DNA of 64,000 nt from DATMQA01 sp035566895 (GCA_035566895.1 DATMQA010000198.1:1-64000), one strand, 5' to 3'; counted from the stretch's first letter, positions 33,945-43,522 are shown. A program made the numbers and translations. Notes: generated by a model from the sequence alone, not told the origin.

Positions 33945-34985
33945 ATGGCCACCCACCCAACCTATCGAATCGGCCACAAGCGCTACGGGATTGATAATTG
34001 CGAGCCACAGAAAGAGGCAGTCCGCGAAGGTAAAATTGAATTTCACGCGCTGACCAAAGGGCACTATCCCGGCACGTTGATGCCCAAGGACATCCTGCCC
34101 GGGCTTAACAGCATCGGTTTCTGGGATGCCAATACTTCCCAGGACTGGGGGCTGAATGCACATCGGAACGAAGGCATTAAAGTTGTGTTCTTTGAGACCG
34201 GAACGTGCGACCTGGTCATCGGTCAGAAAACGTTCAACTTGCAGGCGGGCAATTTTATCGTCACGCGTCCGTGGCAGCTTCATAAATTCGGCGCACCCAA
34301 CATCGGCCGGGGACGGCTGCACTGGATGATTCTGGATGTGGGGGTCAGGCGGCCACATCAAAGTTGGAGCTGGCCGAAGTGGATCGTAATGACCAAGGCC
34401 GATCTCGCTGATCTGACGGAAAGATGGCGGCGGATTAATAACCCCGTTTGGACCTCCACACCGTCCATTGCGCAATCGTTCCGCGAGTTGGCTCGGTGCA
34501 TTACCGCCTGGGGTCAGCCCCGCGCCGTTTCGCGCATGTCGGTCCATTTGAACCTGTTGCTGATCGGCGTCCTGGATGCCCTGGCGAAACAGCAGACGCA
34601 TGAAAACGAACAATTGACCTCGCGCAAGCGCGCGGTCGAAGTGTTTTTTCGCGATCTCAAGGAGGGGAGCCTGGACCTCGGCGATGAATGGACGCTGGAC
34701 CGCATGGCTGCTCACTGCCAAATGGGAGTGACCGCTTTTTCAAAATACTGCCGCGAACTGGTCAACATCGCGCCCGTTGAATATCTCAACCAGTGCCGGC
34801 TGGAGCGAGCCGCACAGCAATTGCGCACCGGACCCGGCCATTCAATAACCGACATCGCTTTCGCCAATGGTTTTAACTCCAGCCAATACTTCGCGACCTG
34901 TTTCCGCCGCCGGTTCAAGATATCTCCGAGTCAATTCGCATCGAATCACGCAGCGGCAAGAACACCAAACGTAAATGGTCGGTAA
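33945..34985 (+). CDS. AraC-family transcriptional regulator
   Basis: The 346-residue product has an N-terminal cupin-type sensor (about 40-135, with VIGQKTFNLQAGNFIVTRPWQLH split by a beta turn) and a C-terminal double helix-turn-helix (about 240-335). The second helix-turn-helix is ITDIAFANGFNSSQYFATCF followed by RRRFKISPSQF, the standard AraC signature. AraC regulators of this size usually respond to a sugar. Its position, just before the GH95/fucose locus, makes fucose or a fucoside the leading candidate inducer, inferred from context only. Confidence 0.88.
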   Translation: MATHPTYRIGHKRYGIDNCEPQKEAVREGKIEFHALTKGHYPGTLMPKDILPGLNSIGFWDANTSQDWGLNAHRNEGIKVVFFETGTCDLVIGQKTFNLQAGNFIVTRPWQLHKFGAPNIGRGRLHWMILDVGVRRPHQSWSWPKWIVMTKADLADLTERWRRINNPVWTSTPSIAQSFRELARCITAWGQPRAVSRMSVHLNLLLIGVLDALAKQQTHENEQLTSRKRAVEVFFRDLKEGSLDLGDEWTLDRMAAHCQMGVTAFSKYCRELVNIAPVEYLNQCRLERAAQQLRTGPGHSITDIAFANGFNSSQYFATCFRRRFKISPSQFASNHAAARTPNVNGR

Positions 34986-35002
34986 CGGCGGGCGCACATA
35001 CC

Positions 35003-35122
35003 GGAGCGCGGACATTCCTGTCAGACATTCCTGTCCGCAGCAATCTTGAAATGCGTAGCGGCCTCCGATTCGCAGTTCCATTCCACATAGGAGCTTGCTG
35101 TGGACGGGAATGTCCGCGCTCC
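35003..35122. repeat. MITE-like long inverted repeat of about 120 bp
   Basis: The ends are 20-bp inverted repeats with one mismatch: GGAGCGCGGACATTCCTGTC (35003-35022) and its counterpart 35103-35122. A second inner pair (CCTGTCCGCAGCAA at about 35031-35044 against about 35094-35107) continues the hairpin. The left side contains a 12-bp tandem duplication of GACATTCCTGTC. The element lies between the AraC gene and the 3' end of the first GH95 gene, contains no frame, and looks like a non-autonomous mobile or REP-like element. Confidence 0.65.
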
Positions 35123-35138
35123 GCCCGCCCGTCACTGT

Positions 35139-37655
35139 TCAGTTGATCTGAAGGTGTGAATTTAAAGTGACGGGCTTTCCTTTTTTCAGATTCAACACAA
35201 CGTTTTCTCCCTCGTATCTCACGTGATAAGTTCCGCCCAGCTCGGAACGAAGAGTCGCTGAAGTCAATCGACCGGCCTTCCAGGCGAGGTCCACTGCCAC
35301 TCCGCCACGAGCGCGAAGGCCTTTGACCGAACCTTCAGGCCATGCCGAGGGCAACGCCGGCAGCAGTTCGATTTCCCCCGCGTGACTTTGCAGCAGCATC
35401 TCGCCGATAGCCGCCGTCACGCCGAAGTTGCCGTCAATCTGAAACGGCGGGCAGGCATCGAACAAATTCGGATAAAGGCCGCCCCCGCTGTCGTAGCGAA
35501 TTCCCAAATCCGTCGCCGGACTCAGTGCCTGGCGAACCAACGAACAGGCACGGTCACCGTCCCGGAGTCTGGCCCAGAGCGCCGCTTTGAAAGCGATGGA
35601 CCAACCGACTCCGCCATCGCCGCGTGCTTCCAGCGATTGCCGGGCCGCCCGGGCCAGCTCTGGCGTCGTGCGGGGGGAGATTTCATTCCCTGGATACAAA
35701 GCCCACAGATGCGACACATGGCGATGATGAGGGTCGGGTTCCTGGTATTCCTCCAGCCATTCCATGATGCGGCCATCCGAACCGATGCGGGTCGGCGCGA
35801 GCCGCGCCCGCTTGTCGAGCAACTCGGCTCGGAAATCAGCATCCACCCCTAGGATTTCCGACGATTCGATGCACGCGGTGAAGGAATACCGCACGAGTTG
35901 TTGCAGCATCGTGGGCCCCAGGCACACCGTCGCCTGCCGGCCATCGGGGAGTTGAAAATGATTCTCGGGTGAATTCGCCGGCGCGACGACCAACCAATGG
36001 TGCTTTGGCTCCTCAATCAGCATGTCGGCGTAGAATCGGGCCGAGCCTTTCAGGATGGGATACGCCCAACGAAGAAACTTCGGGTCGCGGGTAAACAAGT
36101 AATGATCGTAAAGATGCTGGCATAACCAGGCAGAACCGCTGTTGGCCGCACCCCAGGACGCTTCTTCACCCGGGGCCGTGAAGCCCCAGGGATTGGTGAT
36201 GACGTGCGCCACCCACCCGCGCGCCGCATAGTATTCCCGCGCGGTTTTGGCGCCCGGCTCCTGTAATGAATCAATCAGGGCGAATAACGGCTGGTGCAGC
36301 TCCGAGAGATTGCAGATCTCCGCCGGCCAATAGTTCATCTGCACGTTCACATCGAGATGCCAGTCGCCCGTCCAGGGAGTGTTGGTTTCTTCGGCCCAAA
36401 TGCCCTGCAAGTTTGCGGGCAGCCCGCCGGCCCGCGAGGAGGAGATCAAAAGGTAACGGCCAAAATTAAAATAGAGCGCTGCCAGCGCTGGATCGCAAGC
36501 GCCGTTCTTGAATGCCTTCAGTCGTTCCGGCGCAGGTTTGGGGCTGGAGTCCGGGTTGACTGACCCGAGCTGAAGAGAGACTCGCCGGAAGAAATTCTGG
36601 TAATCGGCGACGTGTGCTTTACGCAATGAAGTGTAGGGCTTGCTGCCAGCCTGATTTAATTCCGTCAGCGTCAGTCCGACCGGGTCTTGGGTTTGGCGGC
36701 CGGCGAAGCCCTGGTAGTCAGTGGCCGCCGTAATCAGCAAGAGCACCTCATTCGCCCGGCGGATTTCCAGCGCATTTCCCCTCACCGAAAGTTCACCGCC
36801 GCGATTCAACACTCGCACGCGTGCCGCATACTTGACTCCTTTGCCGTCCACGCCGTTGTCGAGTTGGCCGGTCATGAGCAACCCCTGTTTCGGCTCAGCA
36901 ACGGTTTCGAATCGCTCCGGCCGGTCCAGGCTGACGACGAACGAAATCTGGCCTGGACGATCTGCGCTCAGCCGCAGCACCATGACTTCATCCGGCGCGC
37001 TGACAAACATTTCGCGACTGAATTCGATGTTGCCTCGGCGAAAATGCATCCGTGTGACCGCATCATCGAGGTTCAATTGGCGCGCATAACTGCTGACGGG
37101 CGTGTTGGTGTCGCTCGATTGAAAAGTCAGGTGCAGATTACCCAACACCTGATAGCAGCCATACTGACGGCCGGCTGAGCCTGGACCTTGGCAGGTAAAG
37201 TTCGCGTTCACCAGCGCTTCGGCCTCGACATTCCTGCCTTCGAGCAGCAAGCGACGAATCTCCGGCAGAACCTTGTTCGCATCCGGACGATCCGCATCCT
37301 GCCGGGACCCCGACCAAACAGAGCTTTCGTTCAGCACGATGCGTTCTTCATCCACGCCGCCAAACATCATCGCACCCAGGCGTCCATTGCCCATCGGTGA
37401 AGACTCAGTGAAATTTTTTGCCGGCGCCGCGAGCCAGATTGTGGTTTCGGGTGGAGAGGACCTTCCGATCTCGGCCCCTGCTGACGGCCCGATGAGCAAT
37501 GCCCCGAGCATCGCGACAATCAGCAGCAGCGTTCGCAAACCTGGTGTTTTGCGCGTATTCACGCCACTGGCACCGGATTTGAACAGGAGGGCACGGAGAG
37601 AACCGAGATTTTCCTTTGCTTCTCCGTTTCCTGAATTTCCTCTGGGCGCCTTCAT
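35139..37655 (-). CDS. Secreted GH95 alpha-L-fucosidase-type enzyme (copy A)
   Basis: An 838-residue exported protein: a long N-terminal basic region, a signal helix (about 40-61), an N-terminal beta-sandwich (from NGRLGAMMFGG), an (alpha/alpha)6 barrel, and a C-terminal beta-domain. The GH95 catalytic region is clear: DVNVQMNYWPAE (about 435-446), the general acid Glu564 in NSPENHF, and Asp741 in FQIDGNFG. In the Bifidobacterium enzyme two Asn activate water at the first motif; here the first of the pair is Asp435, the second Asn437. This suggests altered specificity, for example L-galactose- or fucose-containing glycans. It lies 13 bp after copy B, in one transcript. Confidence 0.88.
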   Translation of the reverse strand: MKAPRGNSGNGEAKENLGSLRALLFKSGASGVNTRKTPGLRTLLLIVAMLGALLIGPSAGAEIGRSSPPETTIWLAAPAKNFTESSPMGNGRLGAMMFGGVDEERIVLNESSVWSGSRQDADRPDANKVLPEIRRLLLEGRNVEAEALVNANFTCQGPGSAGRQYGCYQVLGNLHLTFQSSDTNTPVSSYARQLNLDDAVTRMHFRRGNIEFSREMFVSAPDEVMVLRLSADRPGQISFVVSLDRPERFETVAEPKQGLLMTGQLDNGVDGKGVKYAARVRVLNRGGELSVRGNALEIRRANEVLLLITAATDYQGFAGRQTQDPVGLTLTELNQAGSKPYTSLRKAHVADYQNFFRRVSLQLGSVNPDSSPKPAPERLKAFKNGACDPALAALYFNFGRYLLISSSRAGGLPANLQGIWAEETNTPWTGDWHLDVNVQMNYWPAEICNLSELHQPLFALIDSLQEPGAKTAREYYAARGWVAHVITNPWGFTAPGEEASWGAANSGSAWLCQHLYDHYLFTRDPKFLRWAYPILKGSARFYADMLIEEPKHHWLVVAPANSPENHFQLPDGRQATVCLGPTMLQQLVRYSFTACIESSEILGVDADFRAELLDKRARLAPTRIGSDGRIMEWLEEYQEPDPHHRHVSHLWALYPGNEISPRTTPELARAARQSLEARGDGGVGWSIAFKAALWARLRDGDRACSLVRQALSPATDLGIRYDSGGGLYPNLFDACPPFQIDGNFGVTAAIGEMLLQSHAGEIELLPALPSAWPEGSVKGLRARGGVAVDLAWKAGRLTSATLRSELGGTYHVRYEGENVVLNLKKGKPVTLNSHLQIN

Positions 37656-37668
37656 GGGGTTCTCTCCA

Positions 37669-40035
37669 TTAGATCCGGTTCAAAAAGCCGTTTAGAGGTA
37701 CCGTCGCGCCGGGCTTGAGAGTGAACGTCGCGGTCGTCTGACCATAACGAACCTTGATTGTTCCGCCTTTGAGGCCGTGGATGTCGGCAGTTTGCAATTT
37801 ACCCCCCTTCCATTGCAGGCTCACGTCATACTCGCCGCGGGCGCGGAGTCCGGAGACCGAGCCGTCATCCCAGCCAGCGGGTAAGGCAGGCAGCAAGCTG
37901 ATTTCGCCGGCATGGCTCTGCACCAGCGCCTCTGCCACCGCTGCCGCAAAACCGAAGCTCGCATCGGACTGGTTGGCGCCGGCATTGTGCAGGTTCAACG
38001 CCGGGCCCCGGCCCGTATAGGCTTCGATGCATTTGGCAACCTGGTCCCCACGCTCCAAACGAGCCCACATGGCGATGCCCCACGAGACGATGAACCCGCC
38101 GCGCGGCGGATGAGCTTCCATCCATTTTTGGTAAGCGGCGGCAAATTCCGGATTGCCGCGCAGCGTAAGGGAGCATCCAGGATAGAAGGCGAAATTAGGC
38201 GAGACGTTGTGCCCTTGCGGGCCGGTCTTCCAGTCTTCAATCCATTCCTGGACAAATCCGGAGCTGCCGATCTGATAAGGGGGAATCTTCGTCAGTGCGT
38301 CTTCCAGTTTGGCCCGGAAATCCGCGTCCAAGCCAAGGATTCTGCTGGCCTCGATACAATGCGGGAATAACTCGCGCATGATGGCGACATCCATCGTCGG
38401 CGAGGGTGACAGGACGGCGGGCTTGCCATTGGCATCGAAATAGCCGTGCTCCGGCGACATGGAGAACGGCGTGACCAGCCAATGATGCTTGGCCTCGACA
38501 ATCATTATATTCAGCAAAAATTGGGCGGAACCTTTCAAAACGGGATAGTATTTCCTGAGAAAATCCACATCCGCGCCAAAGGCGTAGTGCTCCCAAATAC
38601 TCTGGCACAGCCAGGCGCCGCCGACCGGCCACATGCCGAACTTCGCCGCGTCCACCGGCGCCGTTCCGCGCCAGAGATCGATGTTGTGATGGGTGACCCA
38701 GCCGCCCACGCCGTAATAGGCCTTCGCCGTCCTTGCGCCGGTTTCAGAGATGTCCTGAATCATGTCGAACAAAGGCTGGGCGCATTCCGGCAGATTGCAG
38801 ACTTCGGCCGGCCAGTAATTCATCTCGGTGTTGATGTTGATGGTGTACTTGCTGCCCCAGGGCGGAAGAACGTCTTCGTCCCAGATGCCCTGCAGGTTGG
38901 CTGGCTGGCCGCCCGCGCGGCTGCTGGCCACCAGAATGTAACGGCCAAGCTGAAACACCAAAGCTTCCAGGTTCGGATCGCGAGTTCCCGCCTTCACTGC
39001 GGCGAGCCGGTCTTCGATGGGCTTGTCGTTCTGCGCGGGGTTGCCGATATGCAGATGAACGCGCCCCATCAGCCCGCGGAAATCCGCCTCATGCCGCCGG
39101 CGAAAAGTCGCGTAATCCTTGTCGGCACATTTCGCCAGAATCTTCTCGCACTGGTCGGCTGGATCGCCGCTGATATCGTGGTAATTAATGTAGCTGGTCG
39201 CCGTGGTGAGAATCAACGTGATGGCGTCCGCCTTCTGGATGCGCAGGCTTTCTGCGGTGGCCGTTGTTTGGCCGCCTTCGGTGCGCGCTGTCATCGCGGC
39301 TTCAAAGCGGAGCCCCTCGCCTTCGACGGGCGCGATCAGCCAGTTCGTTTGCGAGCCCGGCCTCCTCCACGTTCCATTCAGGACCAGTTGGCCGGGCGTG
39401 GCGGTGATTTTGTCCACGAATTGGGGGGGACTCTTGAACCGCGCCTCGACCGAGACTGAGCCGGGCTTGTCGGCAGAAATGCGCACGACCAGCACGCGGT
39501 CCGGGTAGGAGATGAAAGCTTCGCGGGTGTATAATATGCCGCCGGAACGATAGGTGACTTTGGCGACGCCAGTCTCCAGGTCCAACTCGCGGAGATAATC
39601 GGCGACCTCACCCACGCCGTCGAACGAGAGCAACAAATCGCCGATGGGCTGAAAGGCCTGCTGGCCCTTGGGGATGCCCCAGAAATGGTCGTCCACCATT
39701 TTTTCAGCTTCCTGGAGTTTCTGCTCGGCCATCAACGCTTTAATCTGGGCGAAATACTTGCCCGCATTCGGGTCGTCGTAGTCATGGGGCTTTCCGGACC
39801 AGAAGCTCGAATTGTTCAGAGCGAGCCGCTCGGTTTTTGTCCCGCCAAAAACCATGGCCGCGGTAAGCCCGTTGCCCAGCGGCGAGGCTTCCGTCCAGCG
39901 CTGGGCCGGCTGCTTGTACCAAACGACCATGTCGCGCGTGCCCGCGGCGGCGCTGGCCGGCAAACCGACGCACCAAGCGGCGGAGGCGATAGCGGCAAAA
40001 AGGCGTCGAAGGGACAAAAGTGCGTGCCTGGACAT
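37669..40035 (-). CDS. Secreted GH95 alpha-L-fucosidase-type enzyme (copy B)
   Basis: A 788-residue exported protein with a signal peptide (about 1-31, ending SAAAG) and the same three-domain GH95 plan (NGLTAAMVFGG, barrel, C-terminal beta-domain ending GATVPLNGFL). The water-activating pair is intact as N400-I-N402 in YTININTEMNYWPAE. The acid Glu529 is in SMSPEHGY, and the last Asp is in QSDASFG rather than the usual QIDGNFG. Its residue set thus differs from copy A, so the two enzymes probably act on different fucoside linkages. It is the first gene of the minus-strand pair, divergent from the sugar-transport operon. Confidence 0.88.
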   Translation of the reverse strand: MSRHALLSLRRLFAAIASAAWCVGLPASAAAGTRDMVVWYKQPAQRWTEASPLGNGLTAAMVFGGTKTERLALNNSSFWSGKPHDYDDPNAGKYFAQIKALMAEQKLQEAEKMVDDHFWGIPKGQQAFQPIGDLLLSFDGVGEVADYLRELDLETGVAKVTYRSGGILYTREAFISYPDRVLVVRISADKPGSVSVEARFKSPPQFVDKITATPGQLVLNGTWRRPGSQTNWLIAPVEGEGLRFEAAMTARTEGGQTTATAESLRIQKADAITLILTTATSYINYHDISGDPADQCEKILAKCADKDYATFRRRHEADFRGLMGRVHLHIGNPAQNDKPIEDRLAAVKAGTRDPNLEALVFQLGRYILVASSRAGGQPANLQGIWDEDVLPPWGSKYTININTEMNYWPAEVCNLPECAQPLFDMIQDISETGARTAKAYYGVGGWVTHHNIDLWRGTAPVDAAKFGMWPVGGAWLCQSIWEHYAFGADVDFLRKYYPVLKGSAQFLLNIMIVEAKHHWLVTPFSMSPEHGYFDANGKPAVLSPSPTMDVAIMRELFPHCIEASRILGLDADFRAKLEDALTKIPPYQIGSSGFVQEWIEDWKTGPQGHNVSPNFAFYPGCSLTLRGNPEFAAAYQKWMEAHPPRGGFIVSWGIAMWARLERGDQVAKCIEAYTGRGPALNLHNAGANQSDASFGFAAAVAEALVQSHAGEISLLPALPAGWDDGSVSGLRARGEYDVSLQWKGGKLQTADIHGLKGGTIKVRYGQTTATFTLKPGATVPLNGFLNRI

Positions 40036-40252
40036 GGCTCATTCATAGTCGAAAGCCGGCGGGATTGTCCAGACAGGCCTTTGTATCCAGGCCTGGAACT
40101 GGCCTCCAAACGAAATAGATTTTTCTCGGCCGGCTCATGGGCAGCGTATGTTCAATTTTCTTCGCCGAAGGAAATTGGAAGCCAAAAACGGCCCAAGTGG
40201 CGTAAACTGGCTCTCGAAACAAATACTCCTTAGAACAACCAGGCCACCAAAC
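40036..40252. promoter_or_regulatory. Divergent control region of the fucose locus
   Basis: These 217 bp separate the GH95 pair (minus) from the PEP-CTERM and fucose-catabolism genes (plus), and must carry both promoters. It is the natural target for the AraC-type regulator encoded at 33945. I could not identify a direct repeat typical of AraC half-sites by eye. The open frame extending upstream of 40253 is ignored because the signal peptide starts there. Confidence 0.4.
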
Positions 40253-40945
40253 ATGAAAGCAATCACTCTCTGTGCAACCCTTGTGGGCGTGCTCACCTCG
40301 GCGGCGAACGCCGCGAACATCACTTGGGGTAGCCCAACGAAGATCTCTGGACCGTCCGACGTCCGCACTGTGGGAACCTATTTCGGTTCCTGGGCCCCCT
40401 ACAACGGCGGCGCGAATGCGTCTCCCGTCAATGGCGTGACTTTCCAGGGTTTTTCCGATCTTCCCAATCTCAGCAGCAGCTTCGACAACGGCTATAACGG
40501 CTTTGGCAATCCGGGCACGTCCGACAACAACTACAACAGCCTTTTGCAATACGCGACTTTCTCCAACAATTCCGGCGCTAACACGTTCGGTTGGAATGGC
40601 ATGACATCAGGGGACACCTACCTGGTGGAGTTTTGGGTGAATGACGGGCGCAATATCGGCCAGAGCCGCTCCTTGACCCTCAGCGGCGGCAGCGATTCTT
40701 CAGGCTTCCTCAGCTACGGTTCCGATGGCAGCGGCCCCGGGCAATTCATCACCGGACAATTCGTCGCGGACCTTTCCGGCTCGGAAACCATCACGGTGAC
40801 GCCCTATTCCTCTGGCCCGAATCCATCCGCCCAGGTCAACCTTTTCCAGGTTCGTGATATCACCGTTCCTGAACCATCCTCACTCGGCATTCTCGCTGCC
40901 GGTGCGGTGCTGTTCGTTTTGCGTCGGAAATCTTCGGCAACCTGA
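40253..40945 (+). CDS. PEP-CTERM-anchored secreted protein, single-copy NITWG domain
   Basis: The ATG at 40253 opens a signal peptide (about 1-19, ending ANAAN) and gives 230 residues. One beta-rich domain (about 20-200) follows, beginning NITWGSP.KISG and containing the phrases GSWAP, VNGVTFQGFSD, YLVEFWVNDGRNIGQSR and VNLFQVRDI. I do not know a name for it. The C-terminus is a PEP-CTERM signal: VPEPSSLG, a transmembrane helix, then RRK. This directs sorting by exosortase to the cell surface. Two more copies of the domain make up most of the 47176-48675 protein on the far side of the fucose operon. Confidence 0.85.
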   Translation: MKAITLCATLVGVLTSAANAANITWGSPTKISGPSDVRTVGTYFGSWAPYNGGANASPVNGVTFQGFSDLPNLSSSFDNGYNGFGNPGTSDNNYNSLLQYATFSNNSGANTFGWNGMTSGDTYLVEFWVNDGRNIGQSRSLTLSGGSDSSGFLSYGSDGSGPGQFITGQFVADLSGSETITVTPYSSGPNPSAQVNLFQVRDITVPEPSSLGILAAGAVLFVLRRKSSAT

Positions 40946-41053
40946 GAAGAACCCGTTGCCAAACGCAACCTCCGTAACGGAAGCTTGCGGCTGTTCGCGC
41001 AATTGCCGAGCGGCGTGATCGAGCCGGTACTGGCTCGGCTGGAACTGACCTGA
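40946..41053 (+). pseudogene. Remnant 3' end of a gene, coupled to the transporter start
   Basis: In the frame just after the PEP-CTERM stop, about 35 codons read as good protein (NGSLRLFAQLPSGVIEPVLA and a few more residues). They end in TGA at 41051-41053, which overlaps the transporter's ATG as TGATG. The arrangement is that of a truncated upstream operon gene whose stop is translationally coupled to the next start. The tail resembles the last strands of a carbohydrate-active enzyme, but I cannot identify the family. The PEP-CTERM gene seems to have replaced the rest. Confidence 0.45.
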
Positions 41054-42747
41054 TGAACGACCCGATGAGCCGCGTTGATTGGACGATCGTCGCCATCTAT
41101 ATGCTTGGCGTGGTCGGACTGGGCGTCGCCGCGGGATTCCTGCACCGCAAGAACGAAGTCGGTGGCGAAGGCGGTCACTATTTTCTCGCGGGTAATACGC
41201 TGGCCTGGCCGGTGATTGGCCTGGCCATGTTCGCGGCCAACATTTCGACCGTCCATCTGGTCAGTCTGGCCGAAGCGGCTTACAAGTTCGGACTCGTTTT
41301 TGGCAACTTCGAATGGATGGCGGGGTTCACGCTGATTCTGCTTTCGTTGTTCTTCGCGCCGCTCTATCTGCGCTCGAGAGTCGCGACGCTGCCTGACTTC
41401 CTCGAACGCCGCTTCAATCGCGGTTGCCGCGACGTGCTGTCGGTCGTCTCTTTGTTCTCCGCGATCGTTATTCACATGGGTGTCGCCCTTTACACGGCCG
41501 CCTGGGTGTTGCGCGGAATTCTCGGACTCGCGCCCGGCGCAACCATCCTCGGCGTGGACGCGTTGTTGTTGTTCATCACCGTGCTGGGCTTGCTGACGGG
41601 AGTTTACACCATGCTTGGCGGCCTGCTGGCGGTAGTCTGGACCGAAAGCGTGCAAACGGTTTTGCTGCTGGTGGGGGCGATCGTCATCACCGTCGTTGGC
41701 TACTTAAAGATTGGTGGTTGGAGTGGGCTGGCCCATACGCTGGCGACCCATCCGCATCCGCTGGCCGCGGTGCCGGACGGCAAAGTCACCTGGGGCACCG
41801 GGAACTTTCTGAACATGGCTCGAAATCCCGGTGATCCGTCCGGGCTCGCGTGGTACTCGATTCTGCTCGGTTATCCGGTGCTCGGCATCTGGTATTGGTG
41901 TTGCGACCAGACGATCGTGCAACGAGTCCTGGCCGCGAAGAATGAAACGCACGCCCGGCTGGGACCGCTGTTCTGCGCGTTCCTGAAAATCTGGCCGGTT
42001 TTTTTCTTTGTCTTGCCGGGCGTGATCTGCGTCGCGCTGGTCCAGCAAAACGCCTTTGCGGGCGCTGCCCCCCAAACTGCCGCCGACACCTACACGTTTC
42101 TGATCACGCACCTGTTGCCAATTGGGTTGAAGGGGCTCGTTGCAGCGGCGATGCTGGCGGCAGCCATGCAAACTTGTTCCGCCGCCCTGAACTCCACCGC
42201 GACGCTGGTGGCGTATGACTTGTTCAAACGTCATCGCCCCAACCTCAGCGATCACCAACTCGTCACCATCGGCAAAATCACCACGGTGCTGGGCACGATT
42301 CTCGCCATCGTGGCGTCGCCGCTGTTCGGCCACTACACGACGATTTTCGAAGGAATTAACAAACTGATTTCCTACGTCGCCCCGCCCATCACTACCGTTT
42401 TCCTTTTGGGCGTGTTCTGGAAGCGCGCTTCGGGCAGGTCGGCATTCATCACCCTCGTGCTCGGCATGCTGCTGGGCTTCGCCACGTTCCTCCTGGATTG
42501 GAATAACCTCTATCGCGGCGACTTCATGTTGATTGCCTTTCTGCTATTCGTCGCCTGTGTGGCCATTATGACGCTGACGACTTTCCTGCTTCCCGAAACG
42601 CTCAAGCCCGAAGCGCGCCTGCTCGTTTGGGAAGACTGGCGGGAACCCTTGCGCGGCGAGGCAGGTGGTCGCAGCCTGGGCAATTATCGCGTAGTCACCG
42701 CGATGGTGTTGGCGACATTTGTCGCGTTGTACCTGATTTTCCGATGA
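41053..42747 (+). CDS. Sodium:solute symporter (SSS family), probable L-fucose transporter
   Basis: The 564-residue product has 13-14 hydrophobic helices and SSS-family landmarks: YFLAGNTLAWPVIGLAMFAA, NISTVHLVSLAEAAY, and the TM5-TM6 region with GGLLAVVWTESVQT. The SGLT subgroup (sugars, inositol) is the best match. It is the first of six tightly spaced genes that encode the L-fucose oxidative pathway (next start 5 bp downstream), which makes L-fucose or L-fuconate the likely substrate. No sugar outer-membrane receptor of the SusC type is present. Confidence 0.85.
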   Translation: MNDPMSRVDWTIVAIYMLGVVGLGVAAGFLHRKNEVGGEGGHYFLAGNTLAWPVIGLAMFAANISTVHLVSLAEAAYKFGLVFGNFEWMAGFTLILLSLFFAPLYLRSRVATLPDFLERRFNRGCRDVLSVVSLFSAIVIHMGVALYTAAWVLRGILGLAPGATILGVDALLLFITVLGLLTGVYTMLGGLLAVVWTESVQTVLLLVGAIVITVVGYLKIGGWSGLAHTLATHPHPLAAVPDGKVTWGTGNFLNMARNPGDPSGLAWYSILLGYPVLGIWYWCCDQTIVQRVLAAKNETHARLGPLFCAFLKIWPVFFFVLPGVICVALVQQNAFAGAAPQTAADTYTFLITHLLPIGLKGLVAAAMLAAAMQTCSAALNSTATLVAYDLFKRHRPNLSDHQLVTIGKITTVLGTILAIVASPLFGHYTTIFEGINKLISYVAPPITTVFLLGVFWKRASGRSAFITLVLGMLLGFATFLLDWNNLYRGDFMLIAFLLFVACVAIMTLTTFLLPETLKPEARLLVWEDWREPLRGEAGGRSLGNYRVVTAMVLATFVALYLIFR

Positions 42748-42751
42748 CGCC

Positions 42752-43522
42752 ATGAGCACTCTACTTCTCAAAGACAAGGTCATTTTTCTCACCGGCGGGT
42801 CCTGCGGCATTGGCCGCGAATGCGCCAAAGCCTGCGCTGACGAAGGCGCAAAAATAATAGTTGTCGCGCGCGACCGGGCCGGGGTTGAAGCGGTCGCCGC
42901 GGAGCTTGGTCCGGAACACCTGGGACTGGTTTGCGACGTCACCCGCAACGCGGAGGTGAAGGCCGCGGTGGAAAAAGCGCTGAAGCATTTCGGCCGCTTG
43001 GATGCCGTTCACAACAATGCCGGCATTTCCTCGCCTTGCAAACCAATTCACGACACGACTGACGCCGAATGGAGTGAGTTGTTCGATGTGAATTTGAAGG
43101 GCGTGCTTCACACCACGCGCCATGCTTTTGAGGCGCTGGTGGCGAGCAAGGGCTGCATTCTTAACACGTCGAGTCTCGTGGGCGTCATCGGTCAGGAACT
43201 CCACGCCGCCTACACTGCGACCAAGGGCGGCTTGAACGCGCTGACGAAATCCATGGCGCTGGACTATGCCAAGTATGGCATTCGCGTGAATGCAGTATGT
43301 CCCGCGGCCGTATGGACGCCGATGTTGCGCCGCTGGTGTTCCGAACAACCCGACCCCGCGTCCACCGTGCGTTACCTGGACGAAATCCACCCGCTGGGTT
43401 ACTGCCCGGAAAGCACGGTGATTGCCGATGCCTGTGTCTTCCTGCTTTCGGACAAAGCGCGCTTTATCACCGGTCACATTATGCACGTGAGCGGCGGGGC
43501 CGAGCTCGGTTATCGGCGCTGA
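42752..43522 (+). CDS. SDR oxidoreductase, probable L-fucose dehydrogenase
   Basis: The 256-residue short-chain dehydrogenase has the NAD-binding TGGSCGIG motif, NNAG in the middle, and the catalytic Ser-Tyr-Lys set (NTSSLVGVIG and AAYTATKGG). In this operon it is the candidate for the first step, oxidation of L-fucose to L-fucono-lactone; the second SDR (45605) better fits the later ketoacid step. The assignment of the two SDRs could be reversed. It lies 5 bp after the transporter and 8 bp before the dehydratase start. Confidence 0.8.
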   Translation: MSTLLLKDKVIFLTGGSCGIGRECAKACADEGAKIIVVARDRAGVEAVAAELGPEHLGLVCDVTRNAEVKAAVEKALKHFGRLDAVHNNAGISSPCKPIHDTTDAEWSELFDVNLKGVLHTTRHAFEALVASKGCILNTSSLVGVIGQELHAAYTATKGGLNALTKSMALDYAKYGIRVNAVCPAAVWTPMLRRWCSEQPDPASTVRYLDEIHPLGYCPESTVIADACVFLLSDKARFITGHIMHVSGGAELGYRR

